NCBI GenBank assembly: GCA_947363605.1
Contig: CANAQK010000004.1
Span: forward strand, 1 to 64,000
Length of the DNA: 64,000 nucleotides
Source of the DNA: an uncultured Clostridia bacterium
GTDB taxonomy: Bacteria; Bacillota; Clostridia; Oscillospirales; Ruminococcaceae
Direction of reading: 5' to 3'
Below, piece by piece: positions 51,940 to 58,501 of this stretch. The translations under genes were made by a program, and so were the position numbers. The first letter of the stretch is position 1; every line of letters starts with the position of its first letter. The notes beneath the pieces are model-generated. The model was not told the DNA's origin. It searched no databases and saw nothing but the letters and a program-made list of their open reading frames with translations.

Positions 51940-52473
51940 CTAAACCCCCAAAATACGGGCTGCCACCATATCGGCGGTATGGGTGTAAAGCACATTCGGA
52001 AAGCGTGTTACTGCCCGCCCGTAGCTGTTCCAGTTTGCTTTATCGTCGAAAGCGCCCATGTGCCACCTGATACAATAAAATTCTTCCTCCGTGAGCTGAA
52101 AGTGCTGCTGCAGCAGCATCACCGATTTATCACCATTCCCCGGAAGAAGGGCTGCATTGTTGTATTCCCACGCTTCATTGTCTGTTTGATGGTAATTATC
52201 CAGCTTGCAGAAATCGTGAAACATTCCTACAATCAGGGGGCTTCTGCTATCTTCCCATTTCAATTCAAGGCGTTTTGTGAATGATAACAGGGTGTTGGCA
52301 ACCGCCAAGCTGTGATCGAACAGCGCCCCTGAATAGGCCCCGTGATGGTGAATGGAAGCAGGGGCTGTAAAGAAGCCGTTTGCAATCAGCCATTCCTTGA
52401 ATTCTTCCGTTATATACGGGTTCATCAGTTTTGAAAACTGTTCAATCCGATATCGTTTTGTGAAGCTATTCAT
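51940..52473 (-). CDS. HD-domain phosphohydrolase
   Basis: 177 aa from the ATG at 52473; ATG 52482 is also possible but too close to GAGG. It overlaps or abuts the parB stop. HD signature: HHHGAYSGALFDHSLAVANTLL and MFHDFCKLDNYHQ, with a further metal-ligand His in IRWHMGAFDD. Probably hydrolyses nucleotides or related phosphoesters; such genes may shape the nucleotide pool or act in anti-defence. Phage early block. Confidence 0.8.
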   Translation of the reverse strand: MNSFTKRYRIEQFSKLMNPYITEEFKEWLIANGFFTAPASIHHHGAYSGALFDHSLAVANTLLSFTKRLELKWEDSRSPLIVGMFHDFCKLDNYHQTDNEAWEYNNAALLPGNGDKSVMLLQQHFQLTEEEFYCIRWHMGAFDDKANWNSYGRAVTRFPNVLYTHTADMVAARILGV

Positions 52474-52478
52474 TTTCT

Positions 52479-53504
52479 TCATCCTCGCTTTTCTAAAATG
52501 GAACAAATGTATTCAACAGAACACCAAATATCGATAGGCTTGCCGCAATGAGGGCAAACCGCCGGCCCGCTTCCTTGCGTTCCCCGCGTGCTATAGTGGA
52601 CAGCTTTTGCCGCATCAAAACGCTGTTGACAGCAGGGACAGATCCCCTCGCCGACGCATCGGGTTTCCGTATGAGGCCGTTCTTTGGGCAGGTGCGGTGA
52701 AGGACCCGGGGCCGGGGGCTGCTCCTGCTGTGGGTGGATTGCGGACGGCGGGTCCTGCGGTTTCCCTGCCTCTTTCCGCTGTTTTGCATCGTTGACCGAA
52801 AGGCTGCCCTTTGCCCGGTATTCCTCCAAAGCCGCCCTTTGTTGTTCTTTTGGCAATCCCGATAATTCATAGGCCGCCGAAATCCCCAGCCGCTTTTCCC
52901 GCATTTCCTCCCCAAATTCCGGGAGCAGGTTCTTCGCAATGGCCCCCATCCGCCCGATCTGTGTTTCAGATGTATTCAGCGCGTCCGCGATAATCTCACG
53001 CAGCCGGCCTGGCAATTTCCCGCCCCGGACTTTGTACCGGCACAACACATCATGCAGGTGCTTGGTTTCCTGCACCCGGTCCCAATCCGTCTTGACCCGC
53101 TGCGAATTGGTGGTGATGATCAGCAGCTCTTCCCGGATTTCCTGCATTTCGCTGTCCTCCTGCCGCGGCTCAATCCCGCATGGGATAAGCTCATATTCCC
53201 CTTTGCCTTCCTCCACCAGCTCCAGGCAGGCGCAATGGCGGCGGTGTCCCGCTAAGATCTTGTATTTTCCACCGTCAAGCGGAGTAACGGTTAAATTCTG
53301 CTTGACCCCTCCCGCTAACTCAATATCCCGTTTCAGCTTTTCAATTTCCGCGATAGAATAAAAATTTCCTTCGGACGGCACAAGGTCGAATACACTCAGG
53401 GCAACAACTTTATAGGGCGGTTTGGGGGAATTGTTTTCCGCCCGCACCGCTTCCACCTGCTCCCCGGATCCGTTTAACAGATCCATCAGGTTAAACTTTC
53501 CCAT
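52479..53504 (-). CDS. parB: ParB-family partition protein with C-terminal zinc ribbon
   Basis: 341 aa, start at 53504, overlapping parA by 14 nt. ParB/Spo0J N-terminal domain with LAGHRRHCACLEL (CTP-binding GxxRxxA-like box), a helix-turn-helix (IIADALNTSETQIGRMGAIAKNL; GISAAYELSGLPKEQQ), a Pro-rich spacer and a C-terminal CPCCQQ...CPHCG zinc ribbon instead of the usual dimerisation domain. With ParA it would segregate the phage genome as a plasmid. Zinc-ribbon-type ParB proteins occur on clostridial extrachromosomal elements. Confidence 0.9.
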   Translation of the reverse strand: MGKFNLMDLLNGSGEQVEAVRAENNSPKPPYKVVALSVFDLVPSEGNFYSIAEIEKLKRDIELAGGVKQNLTVTPLDGGKYKILAGHRRHCACLELVEEGKGEYELIPCGIEPRQEDSEMQEIREELLIITTNSQRVKTDWDRVQETKHLHDVLCRYKVRGGKLPGRLREIIADALNTSETQIGRMGAIAKNLLPEFGEEMREKRLGISAAYELSGLPKEQQRAALEEYRAKGSLSVNDAKQRKEAGKPQDPPSAIHPQQEQPPAPGPSPHLPKERPHTETRCVGEGICPCCQQRFDAAKAVHYSTRGTQGSGPAVCPHCGKPIDIWCSVEYICSILEKRG

Positions 53505-54303
53505 GCTGTGCGGCCCTCCTTTCGGTCGTGTCCGAATCGGACAACATTTGCAGATATTCCCGGACAAATTGCAGGTAGTCTGCTGCTGCGCCGCACCGCC
53601 GCGAATACTCCACAATAGGCGTTGTGGCAAATGTGCTTTCGTCAACCTTTTCCGTGCGGCGAATATGGGTGGCGAAGATCGGAAAATCCCGCTGGGTCCG
53701 CAGCCATTCTTCCCCCTGCGCGTTTACCTCGTTGCGCTGATAGGACGTTACCAGGCATCCCCGCAGACGCAGGGCCGGGTTTAAATCCTCCTGCGTGTTC
53801 TCGACCTGCTCCTTCAGCTCCACCAATCCATCAAAGGCGAATTTGTCAATTTTAATCGGGATAATCACATCATCGGACGCTACAATGGCGTTGATGGTGC
53901 TGATGTTAATATCCGGCGCGTTATCGATGATACAGAAATCATAGTCCTCGGAAATGGCCCTGAATGCTTTTTTAAAGCGCGTTTCCCTCTGGCGGGTATT
54001 ATCTACCATAACTGACAGATTGGCCCGAAGCAGGTTCATATTTGCCGGGATAAGATCCAGATTCTCATACCGTGTCGGCGCAATGATTCCCCCTATATCC
54101 GGGGATTTTTCGGTCAGCACTTCCGCAATGCTCGGCTTCTCATAGCTGTGCAGGCCGAACATTTTAGAAGCGTTCCCTTGCTTATCATTGTCCACCAGCA
54201 GAACCCGCTTGTTATGTACTTCTGCCAATATGTGTGCCATATTGGCGGCAGTTATAGTCTTTGCCACCCCGCCTTTCAAATTGATAATGGAAATTGTAAC
54301 CAC
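53491..54303 (-). CDS. parA: ParA-family partition ATPase
   Basis: 270 aa. Deviant Walker A INLKGGVAKTITAANMAHIL (KGGxxKT), A' VLLVDNDKQGNAS, Walker B DFCIIDNAPDINISTINAI. It lacks a long N-terminal DNA-binding extension, so the type Ia autorepression function is absent. Partner parB overlaps its 3' end. A palindrome GTCCGA-A-TCGGAC at 53530-53542 inside its 3' end is a possible centromere-like site. Confidence 0.93.
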   Translation of the reverse strand: MVTISIINLKGGVAKTITAANMAHILAEVHNKRVLLVDNDKQGNASKMFGLHSYEKPSIAEVLTEKSPDIGGIIAPTRYENLDLIPANMNLLRANLSVMVDNTRQRETRFKKAFRAISEDYDFCIIDNAPDINISTINAIVASDDVIIPIKIDKFAFDGLVELKEQVENTQEDLNPALRLRGCLVTSYQRNEVNAQGEEWLRTQRDFPIFATHIRRTEKVDESTFATTPIVEYSRRCGAAADYLQFVREYLQMLSDSDTTERRAAQHGKV

Positions 54304-54306
54304 TGT

Positions 54307-55533
54307 TCAAACCTCCTTTTCTATATCAAAAATCACTTTGAAGATGGGGTAAAACTGAGCGGGTACTACTGCATTGCCGAGGCATTTCAGCCGGTTCGCC
54401 CGATCTGAAATTTTGCCGGTTACACGGGGGATTCCGAGTTCCCAGCTTCCGTCTGCCCATCCGGCTCGGACACTGTCCATCCAATAGGGAAGCCCATCAT
54501 AGCCTCTACCCACTCTGGATTCAGCTGTCCACCGTTCCCCGCTGCCATGCTGCGGCGTTCCTCTGCCGAGATCGTGCCATCCGCTTCCAGCGCCTTGAGT
54601 TGCTGGTAGTTGCCTGTCCCGCCGCAGAGGCCCGCCCCTGTCGTAGGTATTGGATACAACTTCGCCGCCTGGATCAGCTTCATGGCGTGTTGGGTCTGCC
54701 CGTTGTATTCCTTGCCCTTGATGTCCCCGCAGGTCGCATCGAATTGGGTCGGGGTCGGGTAGAGTTTGGCCGCTGTGGCCAGTCCCACCCCTGCCTTTGG
54801 GCCGCTTCCTGGACGGTTGTAGTTCCCGGTCACCGTGGGCGTAGGCCAAAGCGCCGCCGCTGTCTGCAGATCCATGCCGCCCTGACGGGTTTCCGTCTGT
54901 GAGGGGCCTGTCCCGCTCCGGCTGGTAGGTGTGGGCCACAGCTTCACCGCATTGGCCAGCTGATTGGCATGGTTTCGCTTGTCTTCCCTCTGCAGATGCT
55001 CCATGCTGTTGGCCCCCTTGCAGTCCCTTGCCGCAGGTGTGGGCCACAATGGCGCATCGGTATCGCTTATGCGGGGCGTTGACGCCGCAAGCTGGAAGTA
55101 CAATCGTCCTTGCTTCGTAGCCTTGGCTTTCCAAGTCAGCCAGCACAGTGTCGAGTTCCATGTTGATGATCCCAGCAACATTTTCACCAACAATCCAAGT
55201 GGGCTTGATTTCCGTAATAACTCGGAGCATCTCTGGCCAGAGGTAACGGTCATCCTCACGGCCTCGGCGCTTCCCGGCTGTACTGAAGGGCTGGCACGGG
55301 AATCCACCGGAAATAATGTCAACTGTTCGTAGTCCTGTTCGCTCATAGAAGCTCTCCCTTGTCAGTGTCCGAATGTCCCGCCATCGGGGAACCTCCGGCC
55401 AGTGGCGTTCTAAAATTTTTGTGGGGTAGTCGGCCCATTCGCACTGGCCCACCGTCCGAAAACCGGCGGTTTCCGCTGCCAAATCCAAGCCGCCGATTCC
55501 GCTAAATAATGATAGATGAGTAAAAGCATTCAT
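54307..55533 (-). CDS. C5-cytosine DNA methyltransferase
   Basis: 408 aa. Motif I LSLFSGIGGLDLAAE (about 8-22), motif IV catalytic GGFPCQPFSTAG (about 76-87), motif VI ENVAGI, motif VIII/IX and a C-terminal motif X (NRLKCLGNAVVPAQFYPIF). It methylates the C5 position of cytosine. The residues between about 170 and 360 are unusually Gly/Arg/His-rich because this stretch also encodes a second protein in another frame. GGAG 8 nt upstream; no cognate restriction enzyme nearby, so an orphan protective or regulatory methylase. Confidence 0.92.
   Translation of the reverse strand: MNAFTHLSLFSGIGGLDLAAETAGFRTVGQCEWADYPTKILERHWPEVPRWRDIRTLTRESFYERTGLRTVDIISGGFPCQPFSTAGKRRGREDDRYLWPEMLRVITEIKPTWIVGENVAGIINMELDTVLADLESQGYEARTIVLPACGVNAPHKRYRCAIVAHTCGKGLQGGQQHGASAEGRQAKPCQSAGQCGEAVAHTYQPERDRPLTDGNPSGRHGSADSGGALAYAHGDRELQPSRKRPKGRGGTGHSGQTLPDPDPIRCDLRGHQGQGIQRADPTRHEADPGGEVVSNTYDRGGPLRRDRQLPATQGAGSGWHDLGRGTPQHGSGERWTAESRVGRGYDGLPYWMDSVRAGWADGSWELGIPRVTGKISDRANRLKCLGNAVVPAQFYPIFKVIFDIEKEV
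54420..55346 (-). CDS. Protein encoded in another frame entirely within the methyltransferase gene
   Basis: 308 aa. Own ribosome binding site AAGGGAGA 6 nt before ATG 55346. Begins MSEQDYEQLTLFPVDSRASP and has repeated LWPTP / LYPTPT motifs (at about 100, 140, 165, 200, 230), WKAKATKQGRLYFQLAASTPR, then a C-terminal QLNPEWVEAMMGFPIGW. From memory, proteins of this make-up recur in clostridial phages next to or inside cytosine methyltransferases, so the frame looks real and not chance. Function unknown; the tail motif may be related to methyltransferase target recognition. Confidence 0.75.
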   Translation of the reverse strand: MSEQDYEQLTLFPVDSRASPSVQPGSAEAVRMTVTSGQRCSELLRKSSPLGLLVKMLLGSSTWNSTLCWLTWKAKATKQGRLYFQLAASTPRISDTDAPLWPTPAARDCKGANSMEHLQREDKRNHANQLANAVKLWPTPTSRSGTGPSQTETRQGGMDLQTAAALWPTPTVTGNYNRPGSGPKAGVGLATAAKLYPTPTQFDATCGDIKGKEYNGQTQHAMKLIQAAKLYPIPTTGAGLCGGTGNYQQLKALEADGTISAEERRSMAAGNGGQLNPEWVEAMMGFPIGWTVSEPDGQTEAGNSESPV

Positions 55534-55538
55534 AAAAT

Positions 55539-55805
55539 TTACTCCTTATTTCCCGTAAGCCCTTGCCTGATCCGCACATACCTTCCCGAGTGATCTAATT
55601 CAAACCGAAATTCAACTTTGCCTGTGCGAACATAATGAATGCACGCAATATCCGTGATGGTACGAAACCTGCCCGTTATGTCCTGGACTTTATCTCCGAT
55701 CTCAAAGGGACAAAATGCGTTAAATTGTGCTGTCACCATTTCTGTTTCTCGCCTTTCTTTCTGCTGTAAATATTTTGTAATTTCCTTATTTATTTCCTCA
55801 TCCAT
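55539..55805 (-). CDS. Small phage protein, 88 aa
   Basis: Starts after GGGGATGG (or at an internal ATG of MVTAQFNAFCPFEIGDK). The C-terminal part FEIGDKVQDITGRFRTITDIACIHYVRTGKVEFRFELD is a compact beta sheet domain found in small phage proteins. No function known. Ends 6 nt before the methyltransferase start and shares its ribosome binding site region. Confidence 0.65.
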   Translation of the reverse strand: MDEEINKEITKYLQQKERRETEMVTAQFNAFCPFEIGDKVQDITGRFRTITDIACIHYVRTGKVEFRFELDHSGRYVRIRQGLTGNKE

Positions 55806-55866
55806 CCCCTTTCGTCGTAAAACACACCTATATTACAAGGCCATAATGGAGGCGATGACCCCCGGT

Positions 55867-56631
55867 TTAACAAAGCATTTTCGTGTTAGGTTTCGCTGCA
55901 GACGGCGGGATTTTCACATACTTAAAAATCAGATAGCCGCCTAAATAGTGCGCGCTTTCGCGTTTCTCCACCAATATGTATCCTTTCGGGGTAACGGGCG
56001 GCTTGTCCATGCTGTACCGCCGCTTCGGGAAGGTCGGCTTTTTACAGTCCGGCTGCTGGATCGTCTTTGTCGGCCTCCATCGCCGTCCTTTCCCCTGCTC
56101 TGGGGTCCAGTGGTTGAAAAGATAGGTCGCAAGGGCGGTGTAGTCCTGTCCATGGTCTACACCGTTATAGTAATTGTGTTCCCGCAATGGCTCTATGCGT
56201 TTTATCTTGCCGTGCGTCCACTTTTCCCGGATTGTCTTTTCATCCACTCCGGATATAATACAATGAACATGAACGCGCCCGCTGTGCTTTCCCCTGCCCA
56301 TAACCGCAACCGCTACCATACCGGGGAAAGCATACTGCAAACGCCGTATATAGTTGTCCAGCACCCGCCGTGCCCCTTTGAAGTCCTGCGGCAAATGCTC
56401 ATCATCGAACGTATTCGTCACATAGTAAGCGGCGGGGCCGAAATTATGGTTTACAATTCGTATAAACCGTTTCAGCGATTGCTTTAGGTTATACAGTTCT
56501 TTTTCCTCTGCTGTCCGTTCGACCAGCGGTTTTGGAACAGCCCCCTTTAGGTTTTTCGTATTGGGGGCAACGTTAAAGATCTCCTGTTCCAGCACCACGC
56601 CCGAAACGGTGACTCGCTTCATCCGCGGCAT
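55867..56631 (-). CDS. HUH-type rolling-circle replication initiator
   Basis: 254 aa. Motif I region AAYYVTNTFDDEHLP, motif II (HUH) GRVHVHCIISG, and motif III helix HGQDYTALATYLFNHW with catalytic Tyr. Such endonucleases nick the double-strand origin and start rolling-circle replication in G2P/P2-A-like phages and plasmids. Basic N- and C-terminal parts. No ribosome-binding consensus stronger than AAAGGGCTG was seen upstream. Its leader carries an opposite-strand small RNA. Confidence 0.88.
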   Translation of the reverse strand: MPRMKRVTVSGVVLEQEIFNVAPNTKNLKGAVPKPLVERTAEEKELYNLKQSLKRFIRIVNHNFGPAAYYVTNTFDDEHLPQDFKGARRVLDNYIRRLQYAFPGMVAVAVMGRGKHSGRVHVHCIISGVDEKTIREKWTHGKIKRIEPLREHNYYNGVDHGQDYTALATYLFNHWTPEQGKGRRWRPTKTIQQPDCKKPTFPKRRYSMDKPPVTPKGYILVEKRESAHYLGGYLIFKYVKIPPSAAKPNTKMLC

Positions 56632-56658
56632 TTTATCAGCCCTTTTTCCTTTGTTTTG

Positions 56659-56687
56659 TTGACTTTCTGCCGCTTTTCTGCTATACT
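56659..56687 (+). promoter_or_regulatory. Promoter of the antisense RNA upstream of rep
   Basis: TTGACT (56659-56664), 17-nt spacer, TATACT (56682-56687), directed opposite to rep. Confidence 0.7.
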
Positions 56688-56692
56688 ATTAA

Positions 56693-56781
56693 CCGTAAGT
56701 TAGTTGCTTTAAGCGGCCAAAAATTTTTCGAAAACCGCCTTGTGTGAGCTTGTCCGAAGCTTGTACAAGGCGGTTTTCATT
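56693..56781 (+). ncRNA. Candidate counter-transcribed RNA controlling the replication initiator
   Basis: About 90 nt from the promoter above to an intrinsic hairpin (56731-56743 with 56765-56777, 13 perfect pairs, plus inner AGCTT/AAGCT). It lies wholly in the leader of the leftward rep gene and on the other strand, so it would pair with rep mRNA. Copy-number control of rolling-circle plasmids by such RNAs is well known. Alternative: the hairpin is the nick site (double-strand origin). Confidence 0.55.
56731..56777. terminator. Bidirectional hairpin in the rep leader
   Basis: 13-bp stem with a 21-nt loop that itself has a 5-bp stem; T-rich on both sides. It could terminate the small RNA rightward and attenuate rep transcription leftward. 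Confidence 0.65.
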
Positions 56782-56876
56782 TAACTTTCAGTAACTGACC
56801 CCTATATAGCCCAGCACCCTGGCCCATCCGTACTTTTCACCGATCAATCCCGGTTCTTCCAACCTGCATCTGCTCA

Positions 56877-57059
56877 TTATTTGCCATTGTGTTTCCCTCC
56901 CTGCCCCGGAAGGCACCCATATTCTTTCAAGTGCCATTCTTCAAATTTTTTCACATTCTTCGGATCCGAATAAAACTTTTTCGCCATCCGCAGAACCAGT
57001 TCCGCGGTATGATCGTCAATAATGCTGTTCTCCGAAATGTTGATCTCATTTATTGCCAT
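56877..57059 (-). CDS. Small phage protein upstream of rep, 60 aa
   Basis: Start at 57059 after GGAGGATCAGAAG. MAINEINISENSIIDDHTAE, then LVLRMAKKFYSDPKNVKKFEEWH: helical, charged, Lys-rich tail. No recognised domain. Second gene of the early leftward transcript, after Cro. Confidence 0.65.
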   Translation of the reverse strand: MAINEINISENSIIDDHTAELVLRMAKKFYSDPKNVKKFEEWHLKEYGCLPGQGGKHNGK

Positions 57060-57080
57060 CTTCTGATCCTCCTTTCCATT

Positions 57081-57107
57081 CCGCCCTGAATTGGGCGGGT
57101 CTTTTTT
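57081..57107 (+). terminator. Hairpin with T-tract, rightward orientation, in front of an early gene
   Basis: CCGCCC (57081-57086), GGGCGG (57093-57098), then TCTTTTTT to 57107. It lies between cro and the 60-aa gene but is oriented against their transcription, as if to stop antisense transcripts. Confidence 0.6.
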
Positions 57108-57318
57108 ATTGTAATTTCGACTGTAATTCGTCTTGGGTCGCAAATAAATAGTCAAATGATTTATTGAAGTATTTGCAAAACGCTTGGCATTCACGAGGCC
57201 AAAACCTTCCGCTTTTAATTTTTTGACTATATGAGTTTCGACTAACTCCAATAATTTTTCCCATATCATCATCTGTAAGGTGATGATATGCTTTTTGTCC
57301 CAATAAGTTTGCGTACAT
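57106..57318 (-). CDS. Cro/CI-like helix-turn-helix protein
   Basis: 70 aa from 57318, after AAAGGAGGTGAAAAT. HTH at LTDDDMGKIIGVSRNSYSQKIKSGRFWPRE, followed by a short helical tail. Placed first on the leftward (lytic/early) transcript and diverging from the XRE repressor, it is the likely Cro-type switch partner. Confidence 0.8.
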   Translation of the reverse strand: MYANLLGQKAYHHLTDDDMGKIIGVSRNSYSQKIKSGRFWPRECQAFCKYFNKSFDYLFATQDELQSKLQ

Positions 57319-57360
57319 ATTTTCACCTCCTTTGTAAACGAATCGCCAACTTACACGACT

Positions 57361-57389
57361 ATTATATACGCATATCGTTAACAAGTCAA
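57361..57389 (-). promoter_or_regulatory. Early leftward phage promoter
   Basis: Minus-strand TTGACT (57389-57384), 17-nt spacer, TATAAT (57366-57361). It reads into cro and the early/rep/par genes. Confidence 0.85.
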
Positions 57390-57423
57390 TAGCTTTTCTT
57401 AATTTTGTTGACATTTCGTTAAC
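57377..57423. promoter_or_regulatory. Paired operator-like sites of the lysis-lysogeny switch
   Basis: TCGTTAAC occurs twice in the same orientation (GTTAAC at 57377-57382 and 57418-57423), once in each promoter spacer. It is the natural target of CI/Cro. Confidence 0.6.
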
Positions 57424-57436
57424 TTGATGATAAAAT
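57408..57436 (+). promoter_or_regulatory. Promoter of the phage repressor
   Basis: TTGACA (57408-57413), 17-nt spacer, TAAAAT (57431-57436), reading into the XRE repressor. Confidence 0.85.
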
Positions 57437-57458
57437 ATCATTGAAATGGGGTGAACAA

Positions 57459-57827
57459 GTGGGATTTCCTGAACAATTAAAAAAAGCACGATTAGATAAG
57501 GGCTACACACAACAACAAATTGCTGACTTAATGGGAATTACTAAAAGCGCCTATTGTGGCTATGAAACTGGAAAACGTCAACCTGATGTTGCGAAAATAA
57601 AGCAGCTCGCTCGTATATTGAATATTTCTGGAGATGTCCTTTTAGAAACTGGCTTTGGAAATGAGAAAGACGATCCTAATAGTTTGTTAGGAGCGCAAGA
57701 ACAACAACTTTTAATTTTTTTTCGCTTGTTAAATGATGAAGGAAAAGAAAAGGTGATAGATTATATTTCTGATCTTGTAGATACAAGGAAATATAAAAAA
57801 CCTGCTCCGCATAGGATGGCACAGTAA
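57459..57827 (+). CDS. XRE-family phage repressor (CI-like)
   Basis: 122 aa from GTG 57459 (GGGGTGA 7 nt upstream; ATG 57441 has no such site). N-terminal HTH_3: FPEQLKKARLDKGYTQQQIADLMGITKSAYCGYETGKRQPDVAKIKQLARIL. The C-terminal 50 residues (EQQLLIFFRLLNDEGKEKVIDYISDLV) are a small helical domain without the S24 peptidase, so RecA-driven self-cleavage is not expected and induction must work another way. Confidence 0.87.
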   Translation: MGFPEQLKKARLDKGYTQQQIADLMGITKSAYCGYETGKRQPDVAKIKQLARILNISGDVLLETGFGNEKDDPNSLLGAQEQQLLIFFRLLNDEGKEKVIDYISDLVDTRKYKKPAPHRMAQ

Positions 57828-57841
57828 ACGTAGGAAGCAAT

Positions 57842-57868
57842 AAAAAACCACCCGAAAAACCGGGCGGT
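57842..57868 (-). terminator. Reverse-facing hairpin before the toxin gene
   Basis: ACCACCCG (57847-57854) with CGGGCGGT (57861-57868), one mismatch; T6 follows on the minus strand. It sits between repressor and toxin, oriented against their transcription. Confidence 0.55.
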
Positions 57869-57897
57869 ATGCTGAATAACCGAAGGTGATTACTCGT

Positions 57898-58125
57898 ATG
57901 ATAAAATATTCTAAACAGGCCCAGAAATTTCTTGCCAAACAGGAGCAGAAGATTCGCCAGCGGCTGGAGGCTGCCATTCAGGAGCTTCCCTCTGGCGATG
58001 TGAAAAAACTCAAAGGCCAGCCGTACTACCGTTTGCGCGTTGGCGATTTCCGGGTGATCTTCGACCGGGAGGGTTCTGTGATTCTGGTCGTGAAAATTGA
58101 TAATCGGGGCCAAATCTATAAATAA
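57898..58125 (+). CDS. RelE/ParE-type toxin
   Basis: 75 aa from ATG 57898 (GAAGGTG upstream). The RelE fold is evident: MIKYSKQAQKFLAKQEQKIRQRLEAAI, GDVKKLKGQPYYRLRVGDFRVIFD, VKIDNRGQIYK. RelE-type toxins cleave ribosome-bound mRNA. Toxin-first order like HigBA. The antitoxin gene begins 15 nt after the stop. Probably stabilises the prophage or element. Confidence 0.85.
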   Translation: MIKYSKQAQKFLAKQEQKIRQRLEAAIQELPSGDVKKLKGQPYYRLRVGDFRVIFDREGSVILVVKIDNRGQIYK

Positions 58126-58140
58126 GGAGAGCACATCGTG

Positions 58141-58335
58141 ATGAGTAATGTAAAAGAGCGCCTGCTGGGCGCTATCACCGTAATGGATGAGACATCTGCG
58201 GCCCGTTTGTGGGAGTTTGTTTTGGAGATGTCGAATAACGGATGGGATTCCATTGAGGAGGTCGAGCCGGATGAAATCGACCTGAAAATGATTCAAGAAA
58301 TCCAGAACGATCCTGACTGCCATACTTTTGAGTAA
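58141..58335 (+). CDS. Antitoxin of the RelE-type module
   Basis: 64 aa (ATG 58141 just after GTG 58138; AAGGAG upstream). Helical, acidic (EEVEPDEIDLKMIQEIQND), too short for a full HTH; typical of antitoxins of small RelE systems. Assigned from its position after the toxin. Confidence 0.7.
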   Translation: MSNVKERLLGAITVMDETSAARLWEFVLEMSNNGWDSIEEVEPDEIDLKMIQEIQNDPDCHTFE

Positions 58336-58445
58336 TATAAATACTTGATTTGTGCTGGGGAGTGCGGATTGAAATGAGTAAGAAAAAAGCCGCCCCGCTG
58401 CTGTCCGGCATCATGCGGCAATTCGCGGGATTCATCAAAAGCAAT

Positions 58446-58473
58446 AAAAAAAACCGCCTGCATGAACAGGCGG
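58446..58473 (-). terminator. Reverse-facing terminator before the Uma2 gene
   Basis: CCGCCTG (58454-58460) with CAGGCGG (58467-58473), T8 on the minus strand. Same design as the hairpins at 57842 and 57081. Confidence 0.65.
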
Positions 58474-58501
58474 CAGAATCGAAGAATGGAGGTTTAATAT
58501 T

